A stretch of 64,000 bases of DNA from NCBI GenBank assembly GCA_033439265.1, contig JAVTVX010000015.1:24047947-24111946 (forward strand), read 5' to 3'. Below, one piece after another: positions 11,113 through 23,997 of the stretch; position 1 is the first letter of the stretch, and each line of letters opens with the position of its first letter. This stretch comes from Dillenia suffruticosa (taxonomy: Eukaryota; Streptophyta; Magnoliopsida; Dilleniales; Dilleniaceae). The notes below the pieces were generated by a model. That model searched no databases. It was not told the origin of the DNA and saw only the letters and a program-made list of their open reading frames with translations. A program made the position numbers and the translations under genes.

Positions 11113-11595
11113 CAAGTGAGCTACTAGTGGCAGAGGAAGATCAAGAAATCATGGACTTGGTTGATCCATCTACTCCTCTCCCTCCATGGTTTAGGGAGGA
11201 TGATCTATTTGCCCATGTGAACTTGTATCAGAGTTTTGGGTTCAGCACGGCCTTGCAAGTTCCGTATAGGCGCTTCTACAAACATCCAAGTTAACTTGAA
11301 AGCATCCTTTCAAAACCTTTTTAATTCATAACTTCAAGTCTTTGTAGGACTTTGACCATTGACTGCGACATTGCTGATCCAAAAATGGCAGTGTCAGCAT
11401 TGCTGATAATGGGTGAGAAGGACTATGTTAAAATTTCCAGGGATGGAGTACTACATTAGGAGTGAGAAGGTGAAGGAGCCTGCACCTAATTTGGAGATCA
11501 TATACACTGCGGAATGGTGTCATTTTGTTCAAGAGCTACTCCTGGAGGAGGTCAATCGGCACATCATAACTTGTTTCCAGAAAAATGGCATATGA
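11113..11595 (+). pseudogene. Soluble epoxide hydrolase pseudogene (C-terminal part)
   Basis: Remnant of an alpha/beta-hydrolase epoxide hydrolase, the cytosolic enzyme that opens fatty-acid epoxides. A first exon piece (about 11113-11293) reads VAEEDQEIMDLVDPSTPLPP and continues with WFREDDLFAHVNLYQSFGF and TALQVPYR, the family's cap region. After a short presumed intron a second piece (about 11347-11595) reads DIADPKMAVSALLIMGEKDY, then FPGMEYYIRS and finally HFVQELLLEEVN; the His in HFVQE is the family's catalytic His. Reading passes between frames between GEKDYV and KFPGM, so the second exon carries a frameshift, and the N-terminal half with the nucleophile is absent. Next to it begins the Copia block at 11972. 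Family assignment is strong; it is not functional. Confidence 0.8.
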
Positions 11596-11971
11596 GTTTG
11601 AGGGTACACCAATTGGTCTCAAGGGTAGGATGAAAAGATCAATGCCAAACGAATACAATGAGTCTTGTGCTTATTGTAGCAGAACTTACAAATGGTATAG
11701 TAGTTGATTAATCTTATTCTCTAAAATGGAAACCATATTTCTTCAAATTGCCATTTCAAAGTTTCTTAGGAAGACCAATATCATTAAATGACTATTTCAA
11801 GACAAATAAGGTCAACTGGTGCTTAAAGCGTTCCACTATATACATAAAAGGCAAAAAATGTATAGGTTGCCTTCTTTTCATTAAGAAGAGTGTACTTCTA
11901 GGAATTAAAATGAGACAAATAAGGCTCAAAGCAACCTTACCATTAGGCATTAGGATATATGTTCATCGATG
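11596..11971. other. Spacer between epoxide hydrolase pseudogene and Copia LTR
   Basis: No recognisable gene. An 84-codon open stretch near 11748-12002 runs into the LTR and has no motif, so it is taken as chance. The retroelement 3' LTR starts at 11972. Confidence 0.5.
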
Positions 11972-12476
11972 TGTTAGAACTGAGACGCAGGAAGTTAACT
12001 AAAGAGATCTTGACAATCCAATTGATAAATAATAATACAAAAATTAAATAAAGAGAGAGAAACAAAAATAATAAATCAAAGAGAAAAGAGACAAAATTTA
12101 CATGGTTTGATTAGATAAACCTACATCCATGGGCAAGGACGGAACAAAATTCAATATAAAAGAAGAAATTACAAATGTCTTAAAAAAGTATTTCTAATAT
12201 CAAAATATTTAAAAACATAAGAAAAATTAATAAAAGGGACTCAAAGATTAATGACCCAAAAGCCACAATAATAACCCAATAACAAATTCTCTTAGTTTTT
12301 ATGCAGTCAATTCTATTAAAAGATCAATTTATTTATACTTGAAGAATTGAGTATTGTCTTGACAAATAACCAATATCGGATAGGACTTTTTAAACATGTG
12401 CAAAAGGAGTGTGCATCTCCAAATAGGCAAGTGGGACAAACCACTTTACAAATTTTCATCTTGATGAGTCTCAACA
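11972..12476 (-). repeat. 3' LTR of the outer Copia element
   Basis: A 505-bp unit bounded by TG and CA with a short inverted terminal match (TGTTAGAAC at 11972; GTCTCAACA ending at 12476). Its first part, about 180 bp, is paralleled at 27573-27750, including the GAGAGAAACAAAAATAATAAA block. The tract downstream in element orientation is host DNA. Confidence 0.75.
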
Positions 12477-12895
12477 TAAAAAATAGTAAATCTGCTCCAC
12501 CTTTTTCACAAAAAGTTCAATAGGCTAATCCTAAGCAACAAGCACCAATCATGTTTAAGTACTGCTTGAATTTGTAGATTGGAAAAGATTTCGTAAACAT
12601 GTTAATAGGTTCGACCTTAGCATTGATTTTCTGAATAAGTACCTTTCCTTCAACAATGATATCCTGAATGAAATGAAATTTTTACATCGATGTGTTTCAT
12701 CTTCTCATAATATATCTAGTTTTTAGTCGAATGCAAAGCACTTGGACTATCATAGTAAATAGAAACAACTCCTTAAAATAGATTAAGCTGATCATACAAA
12801 CCTATTAACTACAAAGATTTCTTTATTGTCTCGGTCACTGCTATGTGTTATGATTCCATAGTAGATAATGTTATAATAAGTTGTAAATTAGTTTT

Positions 12896-14836
12896 CTATT
12901 ATTTAACTAGAGAGGGTGAATAATTGAATAAGGGTGATTTTTAAAAATAAAAATGAATGAGCTAGTATTTTAAAAAATGGTTGGAGATTTGACTGAAGAG
13001 AGAAAAGAAAATACAGAGATTTTTATAGTGGTTCCACTAAATCCGGTATATGTTCACACCTAAGTTTCCCCTGGATTTTTCACTATCAATTCAATGATAC
13101 AAATTTGATTGTAGATTCAAATTAAATCTTTATAGTATGTCTACTCAATACCACCCTTCAATCTTTCACAGATTGATTTCTCACTTACAAGACCTAAGAC
13201 AGTGAGACTCACTCTTAGGTCTTTTGAACAGTTAACACAAACAATAACAGAATGTCAAAGATAAGAGACATTTATCATCGGATTTGACAGAATTAAATTC
13301 AACCTTAAAATGCTTGAAGAATTAGAAATTAAGAAAACAGAGTAAGACAAGCAATAAATACAGATAATGAAGTTGTTGAAAAATTCAATTTAGCATTTCA
13401 TGTTTATCTTCATTTTTCTTCTCTGGCATTTATTGTGGCATTGAAAAAATCCGTTGAAAAATTATTGTATTCAAATGTTACACAATTTATGTCCGCCATT
13501 AATACTTTGTTCAACAGTACCAAGTTTTATCATTGAACCTCCATTTCGTTATTGGCGCCACTTTCATCTTAACCAATCAAAGCTTGTTTATGCTATGTTT
13601 GAATGCTAGTTTTGATAGAAATTGAAATATTCAGAGAATCAAAGAAAGGGAGTGACCGTTGAAATCAAATATGTTTCATAAATTTGGTTTCTGACAATCT
13701 CAGGTCAACATGTATAAATCCCACATCAATCTGAATTAAAAAAATTTAGTAGTGTATTTTTGATTAAGCAAGTCGACAAGATTGTATTCAGCTCGACAAA
13801 ATTGTATTCAGGTCGATAAGATTATGTACCAAATAAAATAAGTGGACACACAGCTTTAAATTGGTTGACGTGTTCTGATGTGTCGACATGTTTCTTGTGG
13901 GTGTCGACATGTCATTCTTTAAAAATCAATCTCCTAGGTCGACAAACTTTAACTATACATCGACATGGTTCTGTGTATCTATGAAATTGGTAGACCTGTA
14001 CAAATGAATTGGTCGATATGTGTAGATGTCTACAAGATTGATGATAGGTCGATATGTGATCTTAAGGAGTCGATAATCATCATGTCGACAAGTCTACTAC
14101 ATATATCAATAGTTACTATTCATATAAAAAATTGGTGGAACTGTCTCCTAAAATTGGTCGATATGTTAGGGTATGTCGACAAGATTAGATAATAGGTCGA
14201 TGTGTGATATTTAAACAACACTACATCAGGTCGACATGTCTTGGTCTCACATTGACATGCTTCTATGCCTTCTTAAAATCGGTGGACATGACTTATAAAG
14301 TAGGTCGATACGTTGCTTTCATGTTGACAAGGTCAATAGCACAAGTTGTTGTGTGCCTCTGAGGAAACAAATGAAACGGGTCGACAAGTTTTCGGGCGTG
14401 TCAACCTTCTTAGATCTTTACCCAGTGTATGTCAATGTGTTCTGAAGATAGGTCATTCTACTTTTAATATTGGTCGACATGATAGTTGAAATTTGTCCGT
14501 ATGATATTATTCAGGTCGATGTGTTCTAGAGATCAGGTCGAAGTGTAAGATAGTTCAATGTGTTTGTGACTGTGTCAGCATCTATTTACTTATCAGAATA
14601 GGTTATGTTTCTATGGTTCAGGTCAACGAAGGTCATTCAACAAGTCGACATGTCTATGGTTAGGTTAGAAATTGGTTGACATAGTTCTTAAAATTTGTGG
14701 AATTGACGGCAGGTCGATGTATGTGAAGAGTATGTCAACAAGCTGTGCAGTCTTCTGAATTCTAAGTACTTTTATGATTTTCCTAAAGCTATTTTCTTTC
14801 AAATTTATCATCATCAAAACTTATTCATCTAAGCAA
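12896..14836 (-). repeat. 3' LTR of the nested element, with GTCGAC motif array
   Basis: It matches 22153-23997 along its whole length. From about 13770 to 14730 it contains dozens of variants of GGTCGACATGT and GTCGACAAG spaced about 25-40 bases apart; many have decayed to TTGAC or TCAAC, as expected from methylated CpG loss. Confidence 0.85.
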
Positions 14837-16118
14837 CCTCTCCCTTTTTTATGATGACAAAACTTTTGATGCCTTATTTTAATGTCCCTATTCACATATT
14901 CAAAGTTTAGTCCTTTTCTGTATTGTCATTACATCTCGGCCTATTCTTTGCACTTCACTTATGCTACTTCACTTATGCTATCACTTGTTCCTACTACGCT
15001 ACACCTTTGCATTTAGCATTTCTCCACTAACAGTATTGCATCATTACACTTGTTTATCCATTCTTAGTTTAGATTTCACGATCACTTAGCTGCTTTCCTA
15101 CTAGTTAGTCTGACACTAACACCAACAGATCAAACTTCAGCATATCACAATTTAGTACCAATTCAGATATATCCATCAGACCAACACCAACAGACCAATT
15201 CAGATATACTACATATTCCAAATCAATGCCATAATCTAGATTTCTATTCTGATTTCTCTTCTCCTTTTTGTCATCAATAAAAAAAGGTCAATCGAGTTAA
15301 TCATAAGCACTACTAAGCACTTCGGCACCTCATTTTAGCATTCTAGTACATGTGCAGCACTATACACTTTAGAAATTTTCTCTCAATCAGTCATCATCAC
15401 ACTTATCAGACATTATAATCCAATTTTGTACCAACCATCTAAACCAACTATTTGATAAGGAGTTGATTAGTCTACACTCCCCCTCAATCAATACATAGCC
15501 AATTCAAAAGAGCACCATCAGTTCAGCATCACGCTTTCATACAGTATCACACATCAAAGAACATGACAAGACATCAAAGAACATGACAAGTCATCATTGT
15601 ATTAACTAATTTGTTTCTTGCATACCATTATCATCAATATCACAATCATAATGAGTCACGTAAGCAATTGTTAACATACTGCATGATTGGATTGCCATTA
15701 TCAATGAATAAGAATTTACACTCCACATGACAATAAGTATGTCATAGAATAGTCAAGATTTAAAACATAAAGTGAAAGAAAATAAGGCAAGTAAATAAAA
15801 GAAACAAGAAACTATACTAGTAAGACCTAGATGGTTTCTAATCGTGAGATGATTTGCCTTTTTCTTTTGCTATGGAGTTCAATTTGTTCTTCATACCTTC
15901 AAGTACCATCTTCATGAAGCAATTCATTTGTCCTATCAGGGTTTGTCTCCTTTCAATGTTTTTCAATTTCTCCTAGATCATTTCTAGTATGATTGGTTAA
16001 GTGCTAGAAGGTTCACCTTCTTCTGTTCTTCTTTCTTTCCTTGGTACATTTTCGATGGCTTCTTTAAGATCATCACCAATCTCTTCTATCTTTTTTTTGC
16101 TTGCTCCTTCTTCCCTTT

Positions 16119-16619
16119 TCACCCATTCTCCTTGACCGTTACACATCCAGATTGGAGTATAGAGAAAACATTGATTGCATTCTTCTCATTCAACTCAATT
16201 ACCATATCTTTATCCAATTCCATAAGAGTTTTTGATAGAATATCAATAATCATGCTAGCATATGATAAAAGAGAGCTCTCAGACCTATGTGTAGCTATCA
16301 TGAAGTGAGAAACTATGAAATGTAGTTCAGGATTCTTCCCACTCATGATACAAGCTATCAACAAAAAATCTTCTCTTGAGATAGTTGCATAGTTTCCTCC
16401 CCTAAAATTCACCTTCTTCAAGAACACCCAATCGATTAATTTTCCTTGGTTTACTTTCTTCTTTGAAAACACTTTCTCGTACAGATCATGCTGTTCGATT
16501 GTCTTGAATTCGCCTATGTTGAATTGCAGGATAGGTTCTGGTTGCGAAGGAGGAGTGAGAGGTTTCGTGGTTCTCGTAGATGAAGGTTTTGAGGATGATC
16601 CTTTGGCCGTGGGTTTCAA
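16119..16619 (-). mobile_element. Extra ORF of the nested Copia element (env-like position)
   Basis: About 166 open codons on the minus strand, downstream of RNase H and upstream of the polypurine tract. The N-terminal part is rich in Ser, Thr and Pro (KGSSSKPSSTRTTKPLTPPS) and the rest is a mixed alpha-helical-looking domain with FKTIEQHDLYEKVFSKKKV. Position and low-complexity head match the additional or env-like ORF of some Sireviruses; no clear signal peptide or membrane anchor is visible, so no envelope role is claimed. It is part of a fossil. Confidence 0.55.
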
Positions 16620-19600
16620 AGGTTGTTTGGAAAAAGTTGACTATTTCGTGATGGGCAATTTCATCTTCGGTGCCATGGTGAGTTTGATTCTTGTAGAAAT
16701 GGTATGATCTAGGGTTTCAATCGAGGGATTAGGGTTTCAATTATGAGAATTAGGGTTTCAGCAGAAGAGGAAAAGTTTGAAAATGGAGATGAATAGTTAG
16801 ATATGTTGATGTGTTGACCGTTTATATTCCATTTTGCATGTCACAAGTCGACATCTTTTCGTACATTTTGATCTGTTTGATGAGTTTTATGAGTGAATGG
16901 GTTGACACATTATTAAAGGCATGGACCTGATTTCCTATTGCTGCGCAGGTCGATATATTTATATTTGGTTCGATGTGTCACATTCTATTTTTCATTCTAA
17001 GTGTTAGGTCCACAAGTTTTTAAATCCAATGACTAGTAGGTCTATACGACTTCACACTCTTTTAATTTGTTGATATATTTAAGAAATAAGTCAACCTAAA
17101 GTTCATTTTTTAGAATTGTGAGTGTACTCTATTTTTCATGTTTTCTTTCCTATATCTTTATTTCTGTCATTTCTAGTTTTTTCTAAATTTACAAAATCTA
17201 TTCTTATCCAAGGGTTTGGTAATGATGTCAGTAATTTGTTTTTGAGTCTCAATATATTAAAAAACAATTTCATTTTTTCAAAACGTGGTTTCTAATAGAG
17301 TGATATCTTACTTCAATGTGTTTGGTTCATGAGTGATGAATTGTATTTTTTGTTAAATTTATGACACTTGTGTTGTCACATTTAATTGAAATACAATCAA
17401 AATTTATGGCATAATCTTTCATTTGGTGCTTAATCTAGAGAATTTATGTAGTGTATTGTCCGACAAAAACATATTTTACTTTGGTTGTTGATAGTGCTAC
17501 ATTACTTTGCTCTTTGGAAGACCATGATACTAACATACTTCTAAATAATTGACAAATACTGCTGGTACTCTTTTTATTTATTTTGCATTCGGCAAAATCA
17601 ATATCAGAAAATCTATGTAGCTGAAAGTTTGAATTCCTATCATACTAAAGACGTAGTCGCGTGGTTTCTTTTAGTTATCTGAAAATTCTTTTAACTGCTA
17701 TTAAATGAGACTCGTTTGGATTTGATTGGAATTTTACACAAAGACAGACACTGAATTGTATATTTGGTCTTGAAGTAGTGAGATACAAAAGTGATCCAAT
17801 CATATTTTCATATAATTTTTTACAGACCGATTTATCATTTTTATTTTTATTTAATTTTATATTTGTATTCATGAGTATAGCATTTCCTTTGTATTCATTG
17901 AATTCAAATCTTTTAATTAGAACATTTGTGTATTTTGATTGATTTATGAAAATTCTATTATCCGATTACTTGATTTGAAGTTCAAGAAAATAATTTAACT
18001 CTTCCGTCATACTCATATCAAATTCTCTATATATTTTAGTTGTAAATTCTTCACATATTTTTACACTAGTTCCTCCAGAAATTATATCGTCAACATATAT
18101 TTGGATTATTAGAAAGTTATGTTCTTTTCTTTTAATAATGAGTGTTGTATCTATTTTTTCTCTTTTAAAGTTTTTTCAGTTAGAAAGTTACTGAACCTTT
18201 CATACCAAACTTTGGAAGCTTGTTTCAGACCATATAAGGTTTTGGTCAATTTGTAAACATGTTTAGGAAATTTCAAATCTTCAAAACCAGATAATTATTC
18301 TACATATACGGTTCATTCAAATATCCATTCAGAAAGACACTCTTGATATCCATTTGATATAGTTTAAAGTTTATATAATAAGAGAAGACTAGAAGTATTC
18401 TAATTTTTTTTAATTTAGCCACTTGATCATATATTTCATTATAGTCAATTCTCTCCTCTTGATTATAACCTTTGATTACTAATCTTGCCTTATTTCTCAT
18501 GATTGTTCCATACTTATCAAGTTTATTTTTGAAAACCCATTTAATTTCAATCATAGATTGATCCGATAGTTTAGGGACAAGATTCCATACTTTTTTTCCT
18601 TCAAATTGATTTAATTTTTCCTATATGACCATTATCCAGTTTTCATCTCTTAATATTTCATCCACATTTTTAGCTTCATTCTGAGATATGAAGGCAATGT
18701 ATTTACATTTGTTTTGCATAGCTGATCTAGTTCTGATACCTGAACTTACATCTCTTATTATATTTTCTGGATTCACATCTTTTCTGATTTAGGGGTATTT
18801 GCTTTCATGTTATCGTTGAATCTTATCTTTTTTCTTCTTGTTTGATATTTCATTAACTTCTTCTTTTTAAGAGTTCATATCCTCAGTGAGTTTTAATTCA
18901 TTGAGCTTTTTTGCAACATTTTCATCATCTATTCTTCTTTGACTGAAGTTATTTTCTTTATCAAACTTTACATGAATTGATTCTTCTACTATTATAGTTC
19001 TTTTGTTATAAACTCTATATGTCTTGTTATGGAATATCTTAAAAACATTATTTCATTACTTTTGACATTAAATTTTTCTAATACTTTTTTTCCATTGTTT
19101 AGGACAAAGTATTTGTATCCAAAAATTTTAAAATATGCTATATTTGGTTTTCTTCTTTTGTAAAGTTCATAGGATATTTTTTTTAGAATTGATCTGATTA
19201 GTGCTCTATTTAGAATGTAGCAAGCAATATTTACTGATTCTGCCTAAAAAAATTTTGGTAAATTATGCTCACAGAGTATGGTTCTAGCCATTTTTTGTAA
19301 AATTCTGTTATTTTTCTTTACCACCCATTTTGTTGAGGTGTCTTAGGTGCCGAGAAATTATGGTCAATTCCATAATTGCTATAGAATTCTTTCATAGTTT
19401 TATTTTTAAATTCTTTACCGTGATCACTTATAATACTTTTGACTGACATTCCATTTTCATTTTAAATTTTCTTGCACAATTTGATGAAAGTCTCGCTTGC
19501 TTTCTCCTTCTTGGCAAGAAATAGAGCCCATGTATATCTAAAGTAATCATTAATGATTACAAATCCATAGTGTTTTCCTCATAACCTTTGAGTTCTGGTT

Positions 19601-21241
19601 GGTTCAAATAGATCAATGTGAAGAAATTCCAGAGGATTATTGGTTGACATGCAATTTTTGGTTTTGAAGGAAGTTTTAGTCTGTTTCCTTTTCATACAGG
19701 CATCACACATCCTATTCTTTTCAATTTTTAGTTTAGACAATTTTTTCATAATATCTTTCTTTACTAACCTTGAGATTGTGTCCATACTCGTGTGTACTAA
19801 CCTTCTGAGCCATAGCCATGGTGAGTTCTTACTTATTGCAACTAAATATGATTCATTTAGAATTTTTAAATGTTCTAAATCTATTACATAGATGTTTCCT
19901 CTTTTATGGCCAATAAATTTAACATTACCAGAGGTTTTATCAGAGCATGCATCTGATTCAAACATGACTGTATAACTTTTGTCACACAATTGACTTACAC
20001 TTAACAGACTAAGTTTAAGACTAGAAACGAGAATAACATTTTGAATTTGAGATTCAGTGGACTTACCTCCAATATTATCTACTCTGATGAATTTTCCCCT
20101 TGAGTTGCCACCAAAGGTCACCTTTTCTCCTTTTTGCCTATCGAGATATAAGAATTTTGAGATATTTCCTGTCATATGTTTTGAACAACCACTGTTTATG
20201 TACCAGACTGACTTCCCAGGGGACTCTCTTGATTTCAAACAGACTCGCAATAAGATTCAATCACACTTTTGCCCTTACTACCTATATTTTCTTGGGTTCG
20301 GCTGAGTTAGCTTTGATTTGATCTTTAGGAATCCATTTTGAGCTTCTTGTTGATGAGTTCTTAAACCAGCAAGAGTGGATTGAGTGTCCAAATTTTTTAC
20401 AAAAGATGCATTTGAGATTGTTTACTCTTGTGTTCTTTTCTATGAAGAAAGATTTATTTCTTAATTTGTAATTGTTTGTTTTATAATCTATTTTCATGCA
20501 AGTATGACACTTTTGTGATTTAACAAATTCTGAGTTAGGTATGAAGAAATTATTTAGCTTTTTTTAGGTTTGACTTGGATTATATCCTAACCCAGTTTTG
20601 TCAAACACAACTCTCTGCACTCCAAGAATGGTATCTAATTTCTCTCGCCTTTGTATGAATTTTATTAATAAGATATTTTGTTTAATGTTCTTTTCCTTCT
20701 GTTCTGTTAGTTCCATTTTTATAACAAGTTTTCATTCGTTTCATTTTCCATCCTGTTTTGTTGATTCATATGTTTGATTGTTAATTCCTTTTCTAACTTA
20801 GCAATTCTTAATTCAAATTTAGTATTCTTTTCTTTCAATTTATTAGCTTCTAACTTTGACTTTTCTAATTCATTGACAATTTCGGTCACATCTCTTTTTA
20901 ATAGATTATTTTTTATTTTTAATCTTTTTGATTCCTTTAATGATTTTAGTAAAGTTTCATGTAATTCAGTGATGATGAAGTTGTTTTCATCAGATCAGAA
21001 CAAGAGAAATAAGAAGTAGAATTTACCTCACTGTCTGAAAGTTTTTCATTGGCCATGAAGCATACTTTAGCTTGTTTCTCTATTTATTCTTCTTCACTTG
21101 AGCTAGAGTTTTCATCACTCCAAGCTGTAAGTGCTTTTTTCTTTTTTTTTTTCCTTTTTTTCCTTCTTATTCTTCTTTTCTTCCCTTTTTAGTTGGGGGC
21201 AATCAGTTTTTATATACCCCAGTTTTTTACATTCAAAACAC

Positions 21242-21997
21242 CTAATTTCCTCTCTTTTCTAGCCTTTTGAAAAATGATTTGTTCTTATTTGTTCTTCTCA
21301 TTGTGAATTTTTTGAACCTTCTAGCGAGTAGTGCTTCATTTTCCTCATCATATTCTTCTTCTAAACTTGAGATGCTTTCATTATTGTCAAATTTTAAGGC
21401 CACTCCTTTGCCTGTTTCATCTTTTGCTGGTTCCTTCACATTTCGTTTCATTTCATGTGTTATTAGAAATCCTACGAGTTCGTCCATGGTCAAGATTTTA
21501 AGATTTTTGGATTCTTCTTTTGCTGTAACCTTGGACTCCCATGATTTTGGCAGATTTCTCAGAATTTTGTCCACCATATCTTCTCGAGAAATTTCTTTTC
21601 CAAGTAATCGTAACTCGTTTGTTACTTTATTGAATCTTGTTATCATTTCGATACTTGTTTCTCCTTCTTTCATTTTGAAGACTTCATACTCCTGCTTCAT
21701 CATTTTAATTTTACTTTTGTGAACTTGATTTGTGTCTTCATAAGTAGTTTTGAGTCTTTCCCAGATTTCTTTTGTGGTGATGCATGAAGAGACTCGATTG
21801 TATTCATTAACGTTCAAGGCAAGATGAAGGAGATTTATGGCTTTACAATTAGTTTGATAAGTTTTTTTCTGCTCCACTGTCATATTTCTCAACTTGACTG
21901 GCAGACATATGCCATCAACTTCTTGTATGGGAAATTCAACTCCTTCTTCAATTATCTCCCAAGCATTTAGATCTTGAGTAATTATGAAATTACACAT
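21242..21997 (-). mobile_element. Gag region of the nested Copia element
   Basis: UBN2-type Copia gag: landmarks include TTKEIWERLKTTYEDT, EYEVFKMKEGETSIEMITRF, LRLLGKEISREDMVDKILRN and LTMDELVGFLITHE, all typical of plant Copia capsid domains. It follows the 5' LTR and primer site in the expected order. Given as part of the fossil at 12896-23997. Confidence 0.8.
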
Positions 21998-22152
21998 TCT
22001 TTGTTTCTAGTAGCTGAGATTATTTCCATTGAAGAAAGGTACACGGTATGTTGAACAAGATTCTACTGGTATATTGTTTCTGTTAATGGCCATTTGGATC
22101 TTTGGTATTAAGCTGTTAGACTTCTTATTAACACACCCACTCTGATAGCAAT

Positions 22153-23997
22153 TGTTATTCAACTAAAAGGGGTAGTTGAATAAGGGTGATTTTTAAAAAT
22201 AAAAATGAATGAGTTAGTATTTTAAAAAATGGTTGGAGACTTGACTAAAGAGAGAAAAAAAATATATATAGATTTTTATAGTGGTTCCACCAAACTCAAT
22301 GTACGTCCATTTTTAGACTTCCCCTTGGATTTTTCATTATCAATTCGATAACTTAAACTTGATTACAGTTTCAAGTTAAAACCTTTATAGTGTGTCTACT
22401 CAACACCATTCTTCAATCTTTCATAGATTGATTTCTCACTTACAAGAGCTAAGACAGTGACACCTACTCTTTGGTTTTTTGAACAGTTAGCACAAACAAT
22501 AACAGAAATTCAAAGATAAGAGACATTTATCCTCAGATTTGACAGAACTAAGTTCAACCTTAAAATGCTCTAGGAGGATTAGAAATGAAAAAAACAGAAT
22601 AAGATAAATAATGAATATAGATAATGAAGTTGTTGAGAAATTCAATTTAGCATTCACTTTTCATGTCTATTTTCATTTCTCTTCTCTATTATTTAAGATG
22701 GTATTCAAGAGATCCATTGAAGGGTTATTGCATTCAAACATTACACAATTTATGTCTGCCATTAATGCTCTGTGCAACAATACCAAGTTTCGTGCTGAAC
22801 CTACATTCCTTTATTGGTGCCACTTTCATCTCAGCCAATCAAAACTTGTTTATACTGCATTTGAATGTTAGTTTTGATATCAATGAAAATATTCAGAGAA
22901 TCAGTGAAAGGGAGTGACCATTGAGTTCAAATCTGTTTTGTAAATTTGGTTTCTGACAATCTATTTTGTATTCAGGTCGACAAGATCATATTCCAAATAA
23001 AATAAGTGTCACACAGGTTTAAATCGATCGATGTGTTTTGATGTGTTGACATATTTTTTGTGGGTATCGACATGTCATTCTTTAGAAATCAATCTGCTAG
23101 ATCGATAAACTTTAATTATACATCGATATGGTTTTGTGTATCTATGAAATTGGTGAACTTGTACAAATGAATTGGTCGATGTGTGTATACATGTCAACAA
23201 GATTGAGGACAGGTGAATGTGCGATCTTAAGGAGTCAATAATCATCAGGTCGACAAGTCTATTACATATATCGACATGTTACTATGCAGATAAAAAATTG
23301 GTAGACCTGTCTCCTAAAATTAGTCGATGTGTTAGGGTATGTCGACAAGGTCAGATAGCAGGTCGATGTGTGATATTTAAACAACACTATATCAGGTCGA
23401 CATCTCTTGCTCTCACATCGGCATGTTTCTATGCCTTTTTAAAATTAGTGGACACTTATAAAATAGGTCGATGTACTGCTTTCATGTCGACAAGGTTAAT
23501 AGTATGGGTCATTGTGTGTCTCTGAGGAAACAAGTGAAACGGGTCGACAAGTTATCGGGCCTGTTGACCTCCTTAGATTTTTGTCTAGTGCATGTTGATG
23601 TGTTCTGAAAATAGGTCATTCTACTTTTAAAATTGGTCGACATGGTAGTTAAAATTTGTCCACATAACACTGTTCAGGTCGATATGTTTTAGAGATCAAG
23701 TTGAAGTATGAGATAGGTCGATATGTCTATAGTTGTGTCAACATTTATTTACTTATCAGAATATGTTATATTTTTATGATTTAGGTTGACAACGGTCATT
23801 CAACAGGTTGACATGTCTAGGGTTAGATTAGAAATTGGTCGACATAGTTCTTAAAATTTATGGACTTAAGGGTAGGTCGATGTGTGTAAAGAGCATGTCA
23901 ACAAACTATACAGTCTTCTAAATTCTAAGGACTTTTTTGATTTTTTAAACGTATTTTCTCCCAAATTTATTATCATCAAAACTCATTCATCTCAACA
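22153..23997 (-). repeat. 5' LTR of the nested element, with GTCGAC motif array
   Basis: Partner of 12896-14836. It ends CATCTCAACA at 23997 (minus-strand start TGTTGAGATG). The motif array lies at about 22975-23900, in the same order as in the other LTR, so it predates insertion. Confidence 0.85.

Larger units (their letters stand above)
12896..23997 (-). mobile_element. Nested Sirevirus-like Ty1/Copia retrotransposon fossil
   Basis: An 11.1-kb minus-strand Copia element inserted in the outer Copia element. LTRs are 12896-14836 (1941 bp) and 22153-23997 (1845 bp); short flanks GTTTT and ATTTT look like a near-perfect 5-bp target duplication. A polypurine tract (minus strand AAAAAAGGGAGAGG, 14837-14850) adjoins the 3' LTR, and a tRNA-Met-type primer site (minus strand CTATCAGAG near 22143-22150) adjoins the 5' LTR. 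Parts in order are gag (about 21242-21997, UBN2 type) and CCHC knuckle, protease/gag-pre-integrase (about 19579-20250), integrase, reverse transcriptase (about 18300-18554), RNase H (about 17675-17872), and an extra ORF (16119-16619) between pol and 3' LTR. Long LTRs plus an extra ORF suggest the Sirevirus lineage. LTRs differ at roughly one site in eight by eye, suggesting several million years. It is broken at many places. Confidence 0.85.

Noticed and set aside
13770-14730. GTCGAC array read as a CRISPR-like or satellite repeat
   Set aside because: Spacing and motif are degenerate, it lies wholly within LTRs present in two copies, and this is a plant nuclear genome.
16504-16707. Plus-strand open frame opposite the extra Copia ORF
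   Set aside because: Antisense to the element's own ORF; it merely mirrors its composition.
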